A stretch of DNA of 64,000 nucleotides from Lasioglossum baleicum. Its lineage: Eukaryota > Arthropoda > Insecta > Hymenoptera > Halictidae. Location: NCBI RefSeq assembly GCF_051020765.1, contig NC_134930.1, positions 434,001-498,000 on the forward strand, read 5' to 3'. The notes beneath the pieces are model-generated. The model was not told the origin of the DNA and did no database searches. It worked only from the letters and a program-made list of their open reading frames with translations. The translations under genes were made by a program, and so were the position numbers. This document shows, piece after piece, positions 9,556-19,087 of this stretch (the stretch's first letter is position 1; each line of letters begins with the position of its first letter).

Positions 9556-9708
9556 TGTGATCAGGACCCCCAGATCAAGTGTACTGTAGGAGATTTGGAA
9601 GAATGGGAGGGTTCCGTGGGTGAGCGCGTTAGTCGATCGGCTACCACCAGTGAGGCCGGGGTTCGATTCCCGCGGCGGCGGTGCTCTCATTTTTCCTGAG
9701 ATCCTACA
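9556..9708 (+). repeat. Right LTR of the TRIM, with tRNA-like segment
   Basis: A 153-bp LTR from TGTGATCAGG to GATCCTACA. It contains a tRNA-like stretch with an A-box-like TGGGTGAGCGCG (9617-9628) and a perfect Pol III B-box GGTTCGATTCC (9660-9670), 31 bp apart, normal tRNA spacing. The T-arm pairs only partly, so it is not a functional tRNA, but it could be an internal Pol III promoter. Confidence 0.7.
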
Positions 9709-9712
9709 ATAT

Positions 9713-10400
9713 TGTATATATACCTTATGTTCTCTCGTGTCTGTTCTCTTTGATATTTGGAAAGCCTCTTTATGTGTGTTTCCTTCATCCTGTTTTCTGG
9801 ATACCCTTCTATCTCTGCTAATAGAGCTCTTTTGACTTCTCCTGACGTAAACTTGTCGTCAGGCAAGCTCGCCAATGCCATATTCAGGTTCTCGTAACTA
9901 TCTGGGAGACCTGCTAGTAGTACATATGCAAAATCCTCGTCTCTAACCTCTGCTCCTGCATCCATTACGTTATTTGCAACAATCTTTGCTCGTGATATGT
10001 ACGACGACATTGATTCATCTGCTTTCATCTGTAAATGATGTAATTCTCTTTTGAGTTGAAGGATTCTTACCCGAGACTTTGGTTGGTGTACTTGTTCGAG
10101 TGATTTCCAGGCTTCTCGTGCAGTTGTACTTTCTTCAATATGAATTTGCCGTTCAGGTTCTATGTTTAAGCCGATCACTGCGATGGTTTTATTGTCTTTG
10201 ATCGCAAATGTCTTTCTATCCGCTTCCGTAGTTTTCTCTTCCGGATTCACAGCTTTCGATACGAGATCCCATAACCCTTTTGCTCGTAACAGCCATTTCA
10301 TTTCTATTTTCCATGTGCGATAGTTTCTATCAGATAATTTTGTTATCTGTAGTTCGCCTCTGCTACAAATTCTATCTCCTTGCGATTCCATTTCTATCAT
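9713..10400 (-). pseudogene. Copia gag, N-terminal two thirds
   Basis: The minus frame starts at 10400 with MIEMESQGDRICSRG, about 55 bp after the primer-binding site. It reads as a standard Ty1/copia gag of the UBN2 (DUF4219-like) type: LSDRNYRTWKIEMKWLLRAK at residues 20-40, then the REAWKSLEQVHQ and LQLKRELHHLQM helices, and a SYISRAKIVANNVMDAG block. This protein would form the particle that encloses element RNA. It is interrupted at 9712 by the TRIM with an ATAT duplication, and its zinc knuckle lies beyond, at 6321-6445. The last residues before 9713 are natural, so the interruption is the main defect here. Confidence 0.82.
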
Positions 10401-10449
10401 GCAGTGAACACGTGGTCTTTATAGGTTATGTCTCACTTTTACACGTTTC

Positions 10450-10464
10450 TAGGCCCATAACCAT
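10450..10464 (-). other. Copia primer-binding site
   Basis: Minus-strand TGGTTATGGGCC, the same core as in the copia element at 37850 and like the initiator-tRNA-Met site of Drosophila copia. Confidence 0.75.
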
Positions 10465-10715
10465 TGTTAGGGTTGTTCGTGCAATAAAACTATATTCGTA
10501 TCATGTTTATACACAAGGATATTTAATACTGAAATATATATAATGTAATGTAAGATAAATGACTTAGATAACTACTAATATATGTAACACATGTCTATCA
10601 ACGGACTGAGACGGAATGGCGGGAACGTATCCCAAGGACGCGGTAGACAAAGGGACGCGGGCATAAAGCCGGATCTCTAATTCTGCTTAACGCCTATTGG
10701 CGCCGCCATTGCTCA
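10465..10715 (-). mobile_element. Copia 5' LTR (approximate outer edge)
   Basis: The inner edge is fixed by the primer-binding site: minus strand ...CTAACA then the site. The outer edge at 10715 (minus strand TGAGCAATGG) is chosen on the TG...CA rule and is a guess. No second LTR was found in the window. Confidence 0.45.
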
Positions 10716-10734
10716 TGGACTGAACAATCCTTCA

Positions 10735-10909
10735 ATTATGTTAACAATAAATTATTATTGAAAGAAATTTCAAATAAGGAATATACAAACAAATTATAAA
10801 AATGTATTTGTTTAAAAACACAATTATTATAACAATAAATTATTATTGAAAGAATAATTCAAATAAGGAATATAGATACCAATTATAAAAATTTATTTGT
10901 TTAAACAGT
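10735..10909. repeat. AT-rich tandem repeat, about two units
   Basis: Units of about 85-90 bp, each with AACAATAAATTATTATTGAA, an AATAAGGAATATA block and AAATTATAAAAAT...TTTGTTTAAA. A third, more diverged unit follows at 12130-12223 on the other side of the solo LTR. Confidence 0.75.
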
Positions 10910-11236
10910 TGTAACATCCTGGTTTCCTCCGGTGTCTTCCTCCTTACGTAGTAGACTTCCTCTCGATCTTTATAGCTCGCCGATCCAGAGTTCGATGTTA
11001 ACGAGAGGAAAAATGTCGATGGGGAACTGGACGTGGTACGCGGGTTGAAAAATAACGACACAGGCGGTTTCACTGACTGCTCGCTGCCGGCGAGTTCGCG
11101 AACGCGGTTTTCCGGATTTCAGTCTGTGCGAACAATGACTCGGTGATCGCGATCTTCAAGTACAGGGACGCGTGACTTTCTCGGGCGCGTCGCGAGATCG
11201 TTTTGTGACGGGGAAGGCGGATAGCTTGGACGGTAG

Positions 11237-11700
11237 GAAATTCCCTGCCCGAGTCAGGTCGGTCGGACATTCGACGTGGTGGTTCACCGTGCGTCATAAT
11301 CCTCTCGGGCGGTTCTACGGCGACGAGTGATGGTACATCGTGCTCGTTGTTCGTTCTTGTTGGCGGTACGCCTTGACAAGATCGCTGGTGGTACACCTTG
11401 GCGAAGAGAGTGACGGTACGTCGTGCTCTGGTTTCGATACAGGAACTGGAAGTTTCTGGAAGGAGGGAAGGTTCCCTGCCCGAGTCGGGTCGGGCGGATT
11501 TCGACGTGGTGGTACACCGTGCGTCTAAGTCCTCTCGGGCGGTTCTACGGCGACGAGTGATGGTACATCGTGCTCGTCGTTCGTTCTCGTTGACGGTACG
11601 CCTTGACGAGATAGCTGGTGGTACACCTTGGCTCTCAGAGTGGCGGTACGCCGTGCTCTGCTTCGGCGGAACGTAGTTCGTCACCGGTGGAGTACTCCCA
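11237..11700. repeat. Two 231-bp tandem units within the solo LTR
   Basis: The blocks TTCCCTGCCCGAGTC and TTCTACGGCGACGAGTGATG each recur 231 bp apart with scattered differences. Confidence 0.75.
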
Positions 11701-11858
11701 TGGAACAGGAATAAAGATTAACAGAATGGCGGTACGCCGTGTTCTGTCCGGTGGAACGTAGTTCGTCAGCGTTAGGAATACTTACAGAGGATAGTATCGG
11801 GACCGATGCGTTCTGAGTCACGTCTCAGATTAGAAGAGCCCTCGTGGTTGCGTGGCAG

Positions 11859-11867
11859 CTTTTATAG
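11859..11867 (-). promoter_or_regulatory. TATA box of solo LTR
   Basis: CTATAAAAG on the minus strand, the probable LTR promoter. Confidence 0.5.
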
Positions 11868-12129
11868 CTGTTCGATCGTTGGCTTGGGTGGTGGTGCGGT
11901 GCGGTAATTCCTGAATATTTCTCACGGTGTTTCTCACGCGCGTGGGAAAATCTGTCGACTGATTCCCACCGATGTACGTTTCTCGGTGCGGCGGTCGCGC
12001 GATGCGGGGCGCGCGTCGGTGATGCGTGACGACTCGGTTCGGTTTCGTTCGGCTCTGTTCGGTCCTATTCGCCGCGGCTTGGTACGCGGTTCTACTAGTG
12101 ACAGGCCTGCCCGGTGCAGATCTGTTACA

Positions 12130-12223
12130 CAGTTATTCTAACAATAAATTATGATTGAAATAATAATTGTAATAGTGAATATAGAAACAAATTATAAAAA
12201 TCTATTTATTTAAACAATAAATT
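12130..12223. repeat. Third unit of the AT-rich tandem repeat
   Basis: Continues the tandem repeat of 10735-10909 after the solo LTR, starting with the duplicated CAGT. Confidence 0.7.
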
Positions 12224-12224
12224 A

Positions 12225-13291
12225 CACTGTCCAACAGCCAAAAAGTATTTCGATTCCCACTATGCGATTCTTATAGAGTTTTCCACGTTGATTCCGAATC
12301 TGTTTTTCATTTTTTTCCTATACGTCCAGTTTTTGAGAAAATGGAGTTTAAAAAAAAGACATATTTTTCAACTTTAAACAAATATTGCGATGTTATTATA
12401 AAAGATATTAAATTGTTCTTTACAGCAAAAGATTCTGTAGACTTTCCCCAATACAGTGATATCAAATATTAATACATTATGATTGTTTAAACATGTTTAA
12501 ACAATGATTAAAGACGGAGATACACCACTTTTGCACCAATTTTTGAGGATATTTTTCAATTTATCTAAAAAAATTAGGGTCCAGCGGAAAATCAAACTAT
12601 ACCACGCGATAGAGCAAACTTTCATCTTGAGAAACCCCCGTTTAAAGTTTGCGACATCGACGTTTTTTTCGAACCAGAAAGCAAAATATCTTCGCTCGAC
12701 ATGAGTTTCCGCCAGTGGCGCTCGGACGGGATACGGCGGCGCAGCGACGGGATACGGAGCGGCGAACGACCGTTCTGGTGGTGAGTGCCACTGGTGACAA
12801 CTCATGTAGGGCGAAGATATTTTGCTTTCTGGTTCGAAAAAAACGTCGATGTCGCAAACTTCAAGCGGGGGTTTCTCAAGATGAAAGTCTGCTCTATCGC
12901 GTGGTATAGTTCGATTTTCCGCTGGACCCTAATTTTTTGAGATAAATTGAAAAATATCCTCAAAAATTGGTGCAAAAGTGGTGTCTCTCCGTCTTTAAGC
13001 ATTGTTTAAACATGTTTAAACAATCATAATGTATTAACATTGAATATCACTGTATTCGGGAAAGTCTATAGAATCTTTTGCTGCAAAGAACAATTCAATA
13101 TCTTTTATAATAACATCACAATATTTGTTTAAAGTTGAAAAATATGTTTCTTCTTCAAAGCCATGTTTCTAAAAAACTGTGCGTATAGGAGAAAAATTAA
13201 GGACAGATTCGAAATCAGCTCAAAGAACTCGATAAGAGGGACCCAACAGTATATTGAAATCATAAAAAAAGTTGAAATTTGTTGGACAATG
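12225..13291. mobile_element. Foldback MITE, 1,067 bp, termini CACTGTCCAACA
   Basis: A near-palindrome: the left arm (12225-about 12720) is the inverse of the right arm (about 12798-13291), joined by a GC-rich centre of about 80 bp. The ends read CACTGTCCAACA and (inverted) CATTGTCCAACA. It is related to 60500-62560, which shares both arm ends. The left flank is TTA and the right flank TAA, so the TTA duplication proven for the relative is not perfect here. The open frames on both strands at 12497-13002 mirror each other and are palindrome artefacts. Confidence 0.8.
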
Positions 13292-13422
13292 TAATCTCCG
13301 TCTCATCGTCCTGGTTGCGACATGTTGATTCAATTCGATTATCATTTTTGATGCTCTCTTCATTGCCATGACCTATAGTAATATAATCCAGCGTCTCAAC
13401 TTCCAAGTTACTGTTTGTTATA
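13292..13422. other. Short spacer between two foldbacks
   Basis: Nothing recognised. Confidence 0.4.
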
Positions 13423-15631
13423 CAGGGTGTCCCAAGACCCCTTCGACTCCGGGAAATGGGAGGTTCCTTAGGTCATTTGAAGCAACATTTTCCTTTGCAC
13501 CAACGTCAGCCGGGGCTTTGTTTAGGAGTTATTAACGAAAAACACGGACCAATCAGAGCGCGACCTAGACGCGCGATGGCACGTTCAGCCCGGCGCGCCG
13601 GGAGACGAGCGTGGTGTAACGCCGCGATGCCGTAACGAACAAGAGTTTCTCGAGATCATGTGAATCCTCCCCGATTTGGATGAGCTTTGGATATGTTGTC
13701 AAGACCATGATTCTGAACAACATTTCCCTTTACAGTTTTTGTCGACCGGCTTTAGTTTACGCGATAAATATAAAAACTTTTAATTGTAAATCGATCGATT
13801 GTACTATCTTTTACCCGATTTGGATGAGCTTTGGATATGTTGTCAAGACCATGATTCTGAACAACATTACCCTTTACAGTTTTTGTCGGTCGGAAAAACT
13901 TTACTTGTCAATTCATATGGGTGGATCTTTTTACCCGACTTACGGCAACGTTACCCGAACGAGAGAAGAAGCAGAAACTGATTGTATTGAAAACTCACTT
14001 ATTCAGCCGTAAATCCATTTGCTGCTTCGAAATGTGTGTCGCTGGGTCACTCGGTGACGAACTGTACAGATGTCTTCAGGTATACGACAGTACCGAAAGC
14101 TAAGGGACGTACGGCCAGGTCGACGAACTGCACAGCCGGTGGTAAAAGGCCTAAGGGATGCGCGGTCAAGTCGACGATCCAGAATTTCAGTTTCACTTTC
14201 GAATCGATAAATAATTCGTATGTTTATTTCACACAGATGCCTTGAAATTTTTCCACACTCACAATCACTGTTCACATTTGTCAACACATAGTTATGCACT
14301 AATAATAATTGCTTAAACTAATTAAACGATTATTTAATCTAATCACTAGACTGCGGATCTTTATGTAAAATGAAAATTGGCTGCCGCTATTACAAGGGAC
14401 AGGAGCCAGACAGATATTTGATTCTTACTGTGATCATTTTAAGAAGTTGAAAATAATACATTGGTGTTCTGAAATTACTTTAATCTCTCTAGTGTCTTAA
14501 AATGCACCTACTCATGTTTGCTACAAATGCATGAAATCCGCAGTCTAGTGATTGCATTACCTGATTGTTGTGATTTGTGCAGCAGGACAAGGGATATGGC
14601 AATTATTATTAGTGCATAACTATGTGTTGACAAATGTGAACAGTGATTGTGAGTGTGGAAAAATTTCAAGGCATCTGTGTGAAATAAACATACGAATTAT
14701 TTATCGATTCGAAAGTGAAACTGAAATTCTGGATCGTCGACTTGACCGCGCATACCTTAGGCCTTTTACCACCGGCTGTGCAGTTCGTCGACCTGGCCGT
14801 ACGTTCCTTAGCTTTCGGTACTGTCGTATACCTGAAGACATCTGTGCAGTTCGTCACCGAGTGACCCAGTGACACACATTTCGAAGCAGCAAATGGATTT
14901 ACAGCTGAATAAGTGAGGTTTTAATACAATCAGTTTCTGCTATTTCCCTCGTTCGGGTAAAGTTGCCGTAAGTCGGGTAAAGAGATCCACCCATATGAAT
15001 GGACAAGTAAAGTTTTTCCGACCGACAAAAACTGTAAAGGGTAATGTTGTTCAGAATCATGGTCTTGACAACATATCCAAAGCTCATCGAAATCGGGTAG
15101 AAGATAGTACTATCGATCGATTTACAATTACAAGTTACTTATCGCGTAAACTAAAGCCGGCCGACAAAAACTGTAAAGGGAAATGTTGTTCAGAATCATG
15201 GTCTTGACAACATATCCAAAGCTCATCCAAATCGGGTAGAAGATAGTACTATCGATCGATTTACAATTACAAGTTTTTACAATTATGTATCTCGTAAACT
15301 AAAGCCGGCCGACAAAAACTGTAAAGGGAAATGTTGTTCAGAATGATGGTCTTGACAACATATCCAAAGCTGATCCAAATCGGGGAGGATTCACATAATC
15401 TCGAGAAACTCTTGTTCGTTACGGCATCGCGGCGTTACACCACGCTCGTCTCCCGGCGCGCCAGGCTGAACGTGCCATCGCGCGTCTAGGTCGCGCTCTG
15501 ATTGGTCCGTGTTTTTCGTTAATAACTCCTAAACAAAGCCCCGGCTGACATTGGTGCAAAGGAAAATGTTGCTTCAAATGACCTAAGGAACCTCCCATTT
15601 CCCGGAGTCGAAGGGGTCTTGGGACACCCTG
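13423..15631. mobile_element. Foldback element, 2,209 bp, termini CAGGGTGTCCC, TA flanks
   Basis: It begins CAGGGTGTCCCAAGACCCCT and ends with its inverse, flanked by TA. Long arms carry the same blocks in opposite order: a segment with AACGAAAAACACGGACCAAT near the ends, then repeated sub-blocks with TTTGGATATGTTGTCAAGAC (several tandem copies per arm), then a segment ending CAATCACTAGAC near the centre. A shared family covers 42598-45356 and 52940-55857. It has no transposase. The recurring 60-110 aa frames appear in every copy and both arms and look non-coding. TA target sites are proven for the two relatives, which suggests Tc1/mariner-type mobilisation. Confidence 0.85.
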
Positions 15632-15633
15632 TA

Positions 15634-15835
15634 TATGTTGCTATATGCAGGTTATTTAATAAAAGTTATAAGTATAATAATATTATAACAAACGAAGAAC
15701 AAATCTGGTATAATATACACTGATACAATAAACCGCTTTTATGCTCTTTACACCTTGATCATCCTTGCACACCGTTCCAAATCAGAAGAGGGCGATCCCG
15801 CGCTCTGTTCGCCTTTTCATACCTCGCACACTCAT
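15634..15835. other. AT-rich spacer
   Basis: No gene recognised. It borders the downstream end of the copia pol remnant. Confidence 0.35.
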
Positions 15836-15933
15836 ACCAACCCACACCGCATATTCATACCAACCTATACCGCTCACTCGTACCAACCCATACCGCACAC
15901 TCGTACCAACCCATACCGCTCATTCATACCAAC
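15836..15933. repeat. 23-bp minisatellite, four units
   Basis: Units of the type TACCAACCCATACCGCACAC plus TCG, repeated about four times. The 23-bp unit is not a multiple of three, so it destroys the reading frame of the neighbouring copia pol. Confidence 0.8.
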
Positions 15934-15939
15934 TGCTTC

Positions 15940-17130
15940 ACCATAATTATTCTCAACAATATATCCCATTTTCATTTCAAGGAATTTCACGTTTCTACTT
16001 TCGATTATTTTTGTTCCTTTAATATCATACAACCTATATGCCTTTCTATCTCTTGAATATCCTACAAATACTGCTGCTCTTGATCTTTCATCAAATTTCT
16101 TCCTAGAAACATCTACATTTCTGTAATAAGCCTTGCATCCACACAAATACCCTTAGATGTCTAACAGACGGTTTCCTATCCATCCAGATTTCCATTGTTA
16201 CAGCGGTTCTCCTCTTTGAAGGAACAATATTGTGAATGTACGATGCCGTCCATATCGCTTCGGCCCAGAATTCCTGTGGTAGGGATGCGTTCAGTAATAG
16301 CGTCCTTGCTATATTTATTAGTGACCTGTTAGCTCTCTCTGCTATTCCATTACTTCGAGGTGTATGCACCGTCGTTCTTTCGCTTTTGATCCCTTTCGTC
16401 TATAGTAACTCATCAATGGTTCGTTAATAAATTCTGTACCATTACCTGATCGCACATATTTTACTCTCTTTCTCTTTTCGTTTTCACGTTTTTCAATCAA
16501 TTCCTTTAGTTTACTCGCTGTTTCATCCTTAGATCGTAGGGATTCCACAAAGTACCTTCGGCTGTACTCATCCACTATTACCAACATATATCTGCTTCTG
16601 CCAAGAGATACCTCTGGCATTGAACCACACAGATCCACATGTATCCTTTCGAGAATTTGTTGACTTTTTTCTGTTTCAACGTCTGGAAACGATAATCTGC
16701 ACATTTTTCCCTTGATGTATGATTCGCAAGTGTCCTTTGCGTTCATAATTCTTGGAAGCCCATCGACATCGACCATTTGTTCATCAACCATTTTCTGCAA
16801 ATATTTATAATTGAGGTGTCCTAACCTCTTATGCCACATCTTATGACATACTTCTGCAGTATTTAGGCATAATTCCGGCTCGAATTTCCTCCGTTCTCGT
16901 TCAACATCTAACTTTATCAAAAAAGCGTCATTCTCAAAGTATCCTTCAGCGATCATCTCACCTGTCTCCCTGTTGTAAACTTTAGCACCATGTTCGTCGA
17001 GAGTGATTTTCTTTCCTCTCTTTACCAAGCTTGGAACCGACATAAGGTTACAATTGAGACTTGGAACATATAATGTATCCTCCATTCTTATTCGGCTAAC
17101 ACCTAGCCTCTTTCTGTCATTCGATCCATA
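15940..17130 (-). pseudogene. Copia pol: GAG-pre-integrase and integrase, broken
   Basis: On the minus strand, from 17130 down: end of the protease domain (TLYVPSLNCNLMSVPSLVKR), the GAG-pre-integrase zinc site (HKRLGHLNYKYL, then a degenerate CESY in place of CxxC), and the integrase core with HVDLCG (first D), a YVRSGNGTEF stretch where the second catalytic D is replaced by G, and PRSNGIAERANR (E) after a frame change near 16370. A further frame change near 16140 leads to the VFVGYSRDRKAYRLYD block. Reverse transcriptase and RNase H are missing. Its gag lies at 25156-26130, separated by the Transib insertion. Confidence 0.85.
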
Positions 17131-17135
17131 CACCG
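17131..17135. other. Transib target duplication CACCG, left copy
   Basis: CACCG precedes the left Transib end and follows the right end at 25151-25155. With one copy and the transposon removed, the copia reading frame is restored across the join, so the boundaries are firm. Confidence 0.9.
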
Positions 17136-17171
17136 CACATACGGCCGAATGACCAAATTACGACGACAAAA
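17136..17171 (+). repeat. Left TIR of Transib
   Basis: Heptamer CACATAC, 23-bp spacer, then ACAAAAGTC (the last three bases lie beyond the inverted repeat). It is an exact inverse of 25115-25150. Confidence 0.9.
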
Positions 17172-17766
17172 GTCGATTTAACAATTTTCTCTAAACTAAT
17201 TTCAAATACCATCATTACGTACTCTAAGAAACGGCCCACAATGTAGCGTGAAAATTGTTTTTGTTAACGCAAGGCAGTAGTCGGTGCACCTGTGCAAAGT
17301 TAGGCTATGGTTCGGACGGTGAATCTCAGTTGTTCACGTCAGTAATTTTGACGACGTAATTGCGTTAATCCTGTTTTCTCCAATTGAAATTCGCTAAGTT
17401 TTCCACATGGATATTGAAGCGTCAGGTTCGTACTTTCATCTGCAATTATTGTTAACACAAAGATAAGTTGTACATACTGTTAATATACTATATTGTATCA
17501 TATACTATTCTTGGTTAGGAAATATTGATATGCTTACTTTAGCTAGAGTTACAAAAAAAGTTCCAAAGAGTACCCCGATCTTTCTTTACTAGTTCGAAAA
17601 AATTGCTTATAACTAATATAAAAAATTAAAAAATGAGTCCCCCCCTTTGTCCCTTCGATCAATAGAGCGGATTCTTTACAGGTAGTCGCGTCGACCGTGC
17701 TATACAGGAGATAAAGATTACGAGAAAAGAACTATTTGAAGTGTTAAGAAGTGAACAAGTAAAATA
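17172..17766 (+). other. Transib 5' interior, no gene
   Basis: AT-rich with many stops. No N-terminal or catalytic DDE sequence of a Transib transposase could be seen. A stop precedes the C-terminal frame at 17752, so the upstream coding part has been deleted or has decayed. Confidence 0.5.
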
Positions 17767-18425
17767 GTGACTGAATTTTATAAAAAAATGGGACTCGTTG
17801 TGGATCAGCCTAAACAAGGTGGAGGCAATAGTAACGATGGAAATACAGCGCGGAAATTTTTTAAGAATCCTTCGCTCCTTTCCCAAATAACTGGAATCAA
17901 TAGCGATTTAATAGAAAGATTTTCAAATATACTTGCCATTATATCTTGCGGACACTATATTGAAGAAGATTTATTTAAAATATATTGTTTTGAAACAGCA
18001 CAGATGGCTATTTCACTTTATGGTTGGTACAAAATGAGCGCCAGTGTTCATAAATTGTTAATACACGGAGCTGATATTATAAAATCTTTACCTTTACCAG
18101 TTGGCCAACTGTCAGAAGATGTAATTGAGGCGGGCCATAAAGAGTATAAAAAATTAAGACAATATCACTCCAGAAGAACTTCAAGAATCAACACCAATAG
18201 TGACATATTTAACTGGATGCTGGTATCCTCGGACCCTCTTGTGACAAGTACGCGAAGAACCCCGAAAAAAACAAAGCAAAGTTTAATCAGGTTGTATTAA
18301 GCATGCTAAGATTGCCTACTTTCTATAATAATAATATTGAAAGCAACGATGATCAGGAGCTTGATGATGATGCTACTAATGATGCTGATGATAATGATGA
18401 AAATAACAATGAGGATGTAGAATAA
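17767..18425 (+). pseudogene. Transib transposase C-terminal domain (RAG1-core-like)
   Basis: A frame of about 177 aa (no ATG at its start, so a fragment) with blocks shared by Transib transposases and RAG1: GGNSNDGNTARKFF, a helical middle ending YGWYKMSASVHKLLIHGADII, then LPVGQLSEDVIEAGHKEYKK with the likely catalytic glutamate (E121, at the position of RAG1 E962), HSRRTSR, and NSDIFNWMLVSSDP. Near 18262, in an A-run, the frame changes; the other frame continues to 18425 as NQVVLSMLRLP and a very acidic Asp/Glu/Asn tail. The enzyme would cut DNA at the TIRs by hairpin formation. The two catalytic aspartates upstream are absent, so it is dead. Confidence 0.85.
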
Positions 18426-18475
18426 TATTTTTATTGCATATTATATCTCAAATAAAACTACAGAAATAATTTAAT

Positions 18476-18480
18476 GTTTT
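18476..18480. other. BEL target duplication GTTTT, left copy
   Basis: GTTTT before the left LTR and again at 24950-24954. Confidence 0.85.
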
Positions 18481-18929
18481 TGTTTGACACGCGATTGTAA
18501 ATACGTTCAAAGCAATGTGCTACCGTCTCGTCTCGTGCTATTGTCTTCACCGTTCGCGTTCAATTTGAACGATTTCGAACGAGCTCCTGTATGAGAGTAT
18601 GGTGGGGATGCCCGCGTATTACGCGAGGACCCCGATCCGTAACAGTCGAGTTTGTTGACTAACAGATCTCAGTTCCTCCGAAACGAGAATCGCGAATCGT
18701 TCTTCCGAAACGAGAACCGTGAGTCGTTCCTCCGAAACGACATCTCTCATTGTCAGTTATTTGTACCGCGTGTTTAAAGTTATTATTAAAACTTATTTTG
18801 AAGTCGGAGAAACCCGGCTTCTCTGAGTAAACCAGTGGTTTAATTCACCCACTTACACTTTCTCCACCACCGGACTGATCCAACCCTTCCTACCCGATTT
18901 TAAACGAAGTACTCGTGTCGGGGTAAACA
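18481..18929 (+). repeat. BEL 5' LTR
   Basis: TGTTTGACAC...GGGGTAAACA, 449 bp. It differs from the 3' LTR at three places (near 18495, 18548 and 18780). Confidence 0.95.
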
Positions 18930-18950
18930 ATTTGGTCCTTCGAGCCGGAT
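18930..18950 (+). other. BEL primer-binding site
   Basis: TTTGGTCCTTCGAGCCGG directly after the 5' LTR. Confidence 0.65.
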
Positions 18951-19087
18951 ATACGGTAATTAAGTGGTAAAGTGCGAAAGTGGACTTTGGTTTCTACCGT
19001 GAAAACCGGTAAAATTCGAACACCGGCGTCAACAAGACCGGGTGACTTTGACTACGCGGCAACCTCAAACAGACACCAACCGTTGCG

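Larger units (their letters stand above)
6455..9708 (+). mobile_element. TRIM-like LTR element with nested LINE; target duplication ATAT
   Basis: Two short direct repeats of about 150 bp begin TGT(C/G)...GATCAGGACC and end GATCCTACA. The outer ends are flanked by ATAT (6451-6454 and 9709-9712). A primer-binding-site-like TTGGTGTCAGAAGTGGGAT follows the left LTR, and the non-coding interior is only about 215 bp. This is the architecture of a terminal-repeat retrotransposon in miniature. It has no protein genes and would need gag/pol in trans. It interrupts a copia gag. The left LTR is split by the LINE at 6553-9314. I considered a SINE because of the tRNA-like segment, but the two direct terminal copies and the primer site favour TRIM. 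Confidence 0.75.
10910..12129 (-). mobile_element. Solo LTR (1,220 bp), gypsy-like, target duplication CAGT
   Basis: Ends TGTAACATCC...ATCTGTTACA flanked by CAGT on both sides (10906-10909 and 12130-12133), splitting an AT-rich tandem repeat. GC content is much higher than in the flanks. A TATA box on the minus strand (11859-11867) suggests minus orientation. It contains two 231-bp internal tandem units (11237-11700). The open frames at 11070-11684 derive from this repetition and show no gag/pol motif. Confidence 0.85.

Noticed and set aside
9605..9690. Functional tRNA gene
   Set aside because: A perfect B-box, but the T-stem, acceptor stem and anticodon arm do not pair well. It is part of a TRIM LTR.
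6455..9708. Ordinary tRNA-derived SINE
   Set aside because: Two direct copies with TG...CA ends, a primer-binding-like site and a 4-bp duplication fit an LTR element better. There is no poly(A) tail belonging to it; the poly T tract is that of the LINE.
12225..13291. Mariner MITE with TA duplication
   Set aside because: TA flanks are present, but its close relative at 60500 has a proven TTA duplication, so a 3-bp-duplication superfamily is more likely.
13680..14872. Recurrent 60-110 aa frames of the foldback elements (also at 44417-44952 and 53505-55774)
   Set aside because: The same sequence gives frames on both strands and in both arms. No family motif and no start context. Treated as repeat DNA.
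15836..15933. CRISPR array
   Set aside because: Units are contiguous tandem copies without unique spacers, in a eukaryotic setting.
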